From: Anaerolineae bacterium
GTDB lineage: Bacteria > Chloroflexota > Anaerolineae > B4-G1
Assembly: GCA_030612585.1 (NCBI GenBank)
Contig: JAUWNP010000065.1
Span: 1-20,693, forward strand
Length of the DNA stretch: 20,693 nt
Reading direction: 5' to 3'
Shown: positions 20,606-20,693 of the stretch, one piece after another
Numbering within the stretch: position 1 is the stretch's first letter
How the letters are laid out: the number at the start of each line of letters is the position of its first letter
The notes under the pieces: generated by a model
The model's database searches: none
Told to the model about the DNA's origin: nothing
What the model saw: only the letters and a program-made list of their open reading frames with translations
Position numbers and translations under genes: made by a program

Positions 20606-20631
20606 TGGCGAAAAGACCAGGAGGGTATACA

Positions 20632-20693
20632 ATGTTGAACATTGTGGGTCTCAAGTCACGCGACATGATTTCAATTCCTTTGGGTATTCCTGA
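20632..20693 (+). CDS. Start of an unidentified gene, cut by the window edge
   Basis: AGGAGG (20619-20624) lies 7 bases before an ATG at 20632, with a TATAAT box 27 bases upstream of that start. The visible residues are MLNIVGLKSRDMISIPLGIP and the frame is open at the edge. The signals are good, but 20 residues are too few to assign a family. Confidence 0.65.
   Translation, partial: MLNIVGLKSRDMISIPLGIP

Overview
The window is GC-rich and reads like an accessory region of a Chloroflexota genome (Anaerolineae or Caldilineae type). The clues are the product mix (DUF433/DUF5615, MNT-HEPN, short HicB, a caspase fused to an FGE-like domain, pentapeptide repeats, a retropepsin-like protease) and many intergenic palindromic repeats. 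This assignment is inference. I saw no rRNA, tRNA, CRISPR array or intact transposase.

Layout. (1) 1-2544: a 5' fragment of a HAD hydrolase gene, an HTH-MNT/HEPN toxin-antitoxin pair behind a palindrome-rich promoter, an intact HAD paralogue, and a DUF433 antitoxin whose DUF5615 partner survives only as two ends. (2) 2566-5972: a PHP metallohydrolase, a TIR-domain remnant, a reverse-strand 2[4Fe-4S] ferredoxin with a good promoter, an unrecognised partial ORF, and a coupled SEC-C zinc-binding protein. (3) 5969-8985: three broken copies of a DUF1156 DNA methylase 5' end. Between them lie an intact DUF433-DUF5615 pair and a two-gene retropepsin-like protease module. Copies 2 and 3 share one internal deletion and a downstream terminator-promoter segment. 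Copy 3 is split by a 293-bp MITE-like insert with a 5-bp target duplication. (4) 8986-13230: a large single-chain type IIG (Eco57I-like) restriction-methylation protein with three palindromic repeats inside its reading frame and a lower-GC specificity region, then a remnant of a second such gene. (5) 13476-16248: a caspase/FGE-like fusion whose C-terminus looks like a variable region of a diversity-generating retroelement (DGR), then a tandemly duplicated hairpin element plus pentapeptide leader, then the full pentapeptide protein. (6) 16457-20693: a small helical protein, an EamA transporter, a reverse-strand lipoprotein with two solute-binding domains, five serial palindromes, a reverse-strand DUF4258/YgiT/HicB group, and the start of a divergent gene at the right edge.

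Together this is a defence and stress island: toxin-antitoxin modules, restriction-modification, decayed DUF1156 anti-phage methylase copies, a TIR remnant and a caspase-like effector. The strongest leads for undescribed biology are the putative DGR target, the repeated mini-DUF1156 units that border small gene cassettes, and the palindromes carried in frame inside the restriction gene. No reverse transcriptase, Avd or template repeat is visible in the window.
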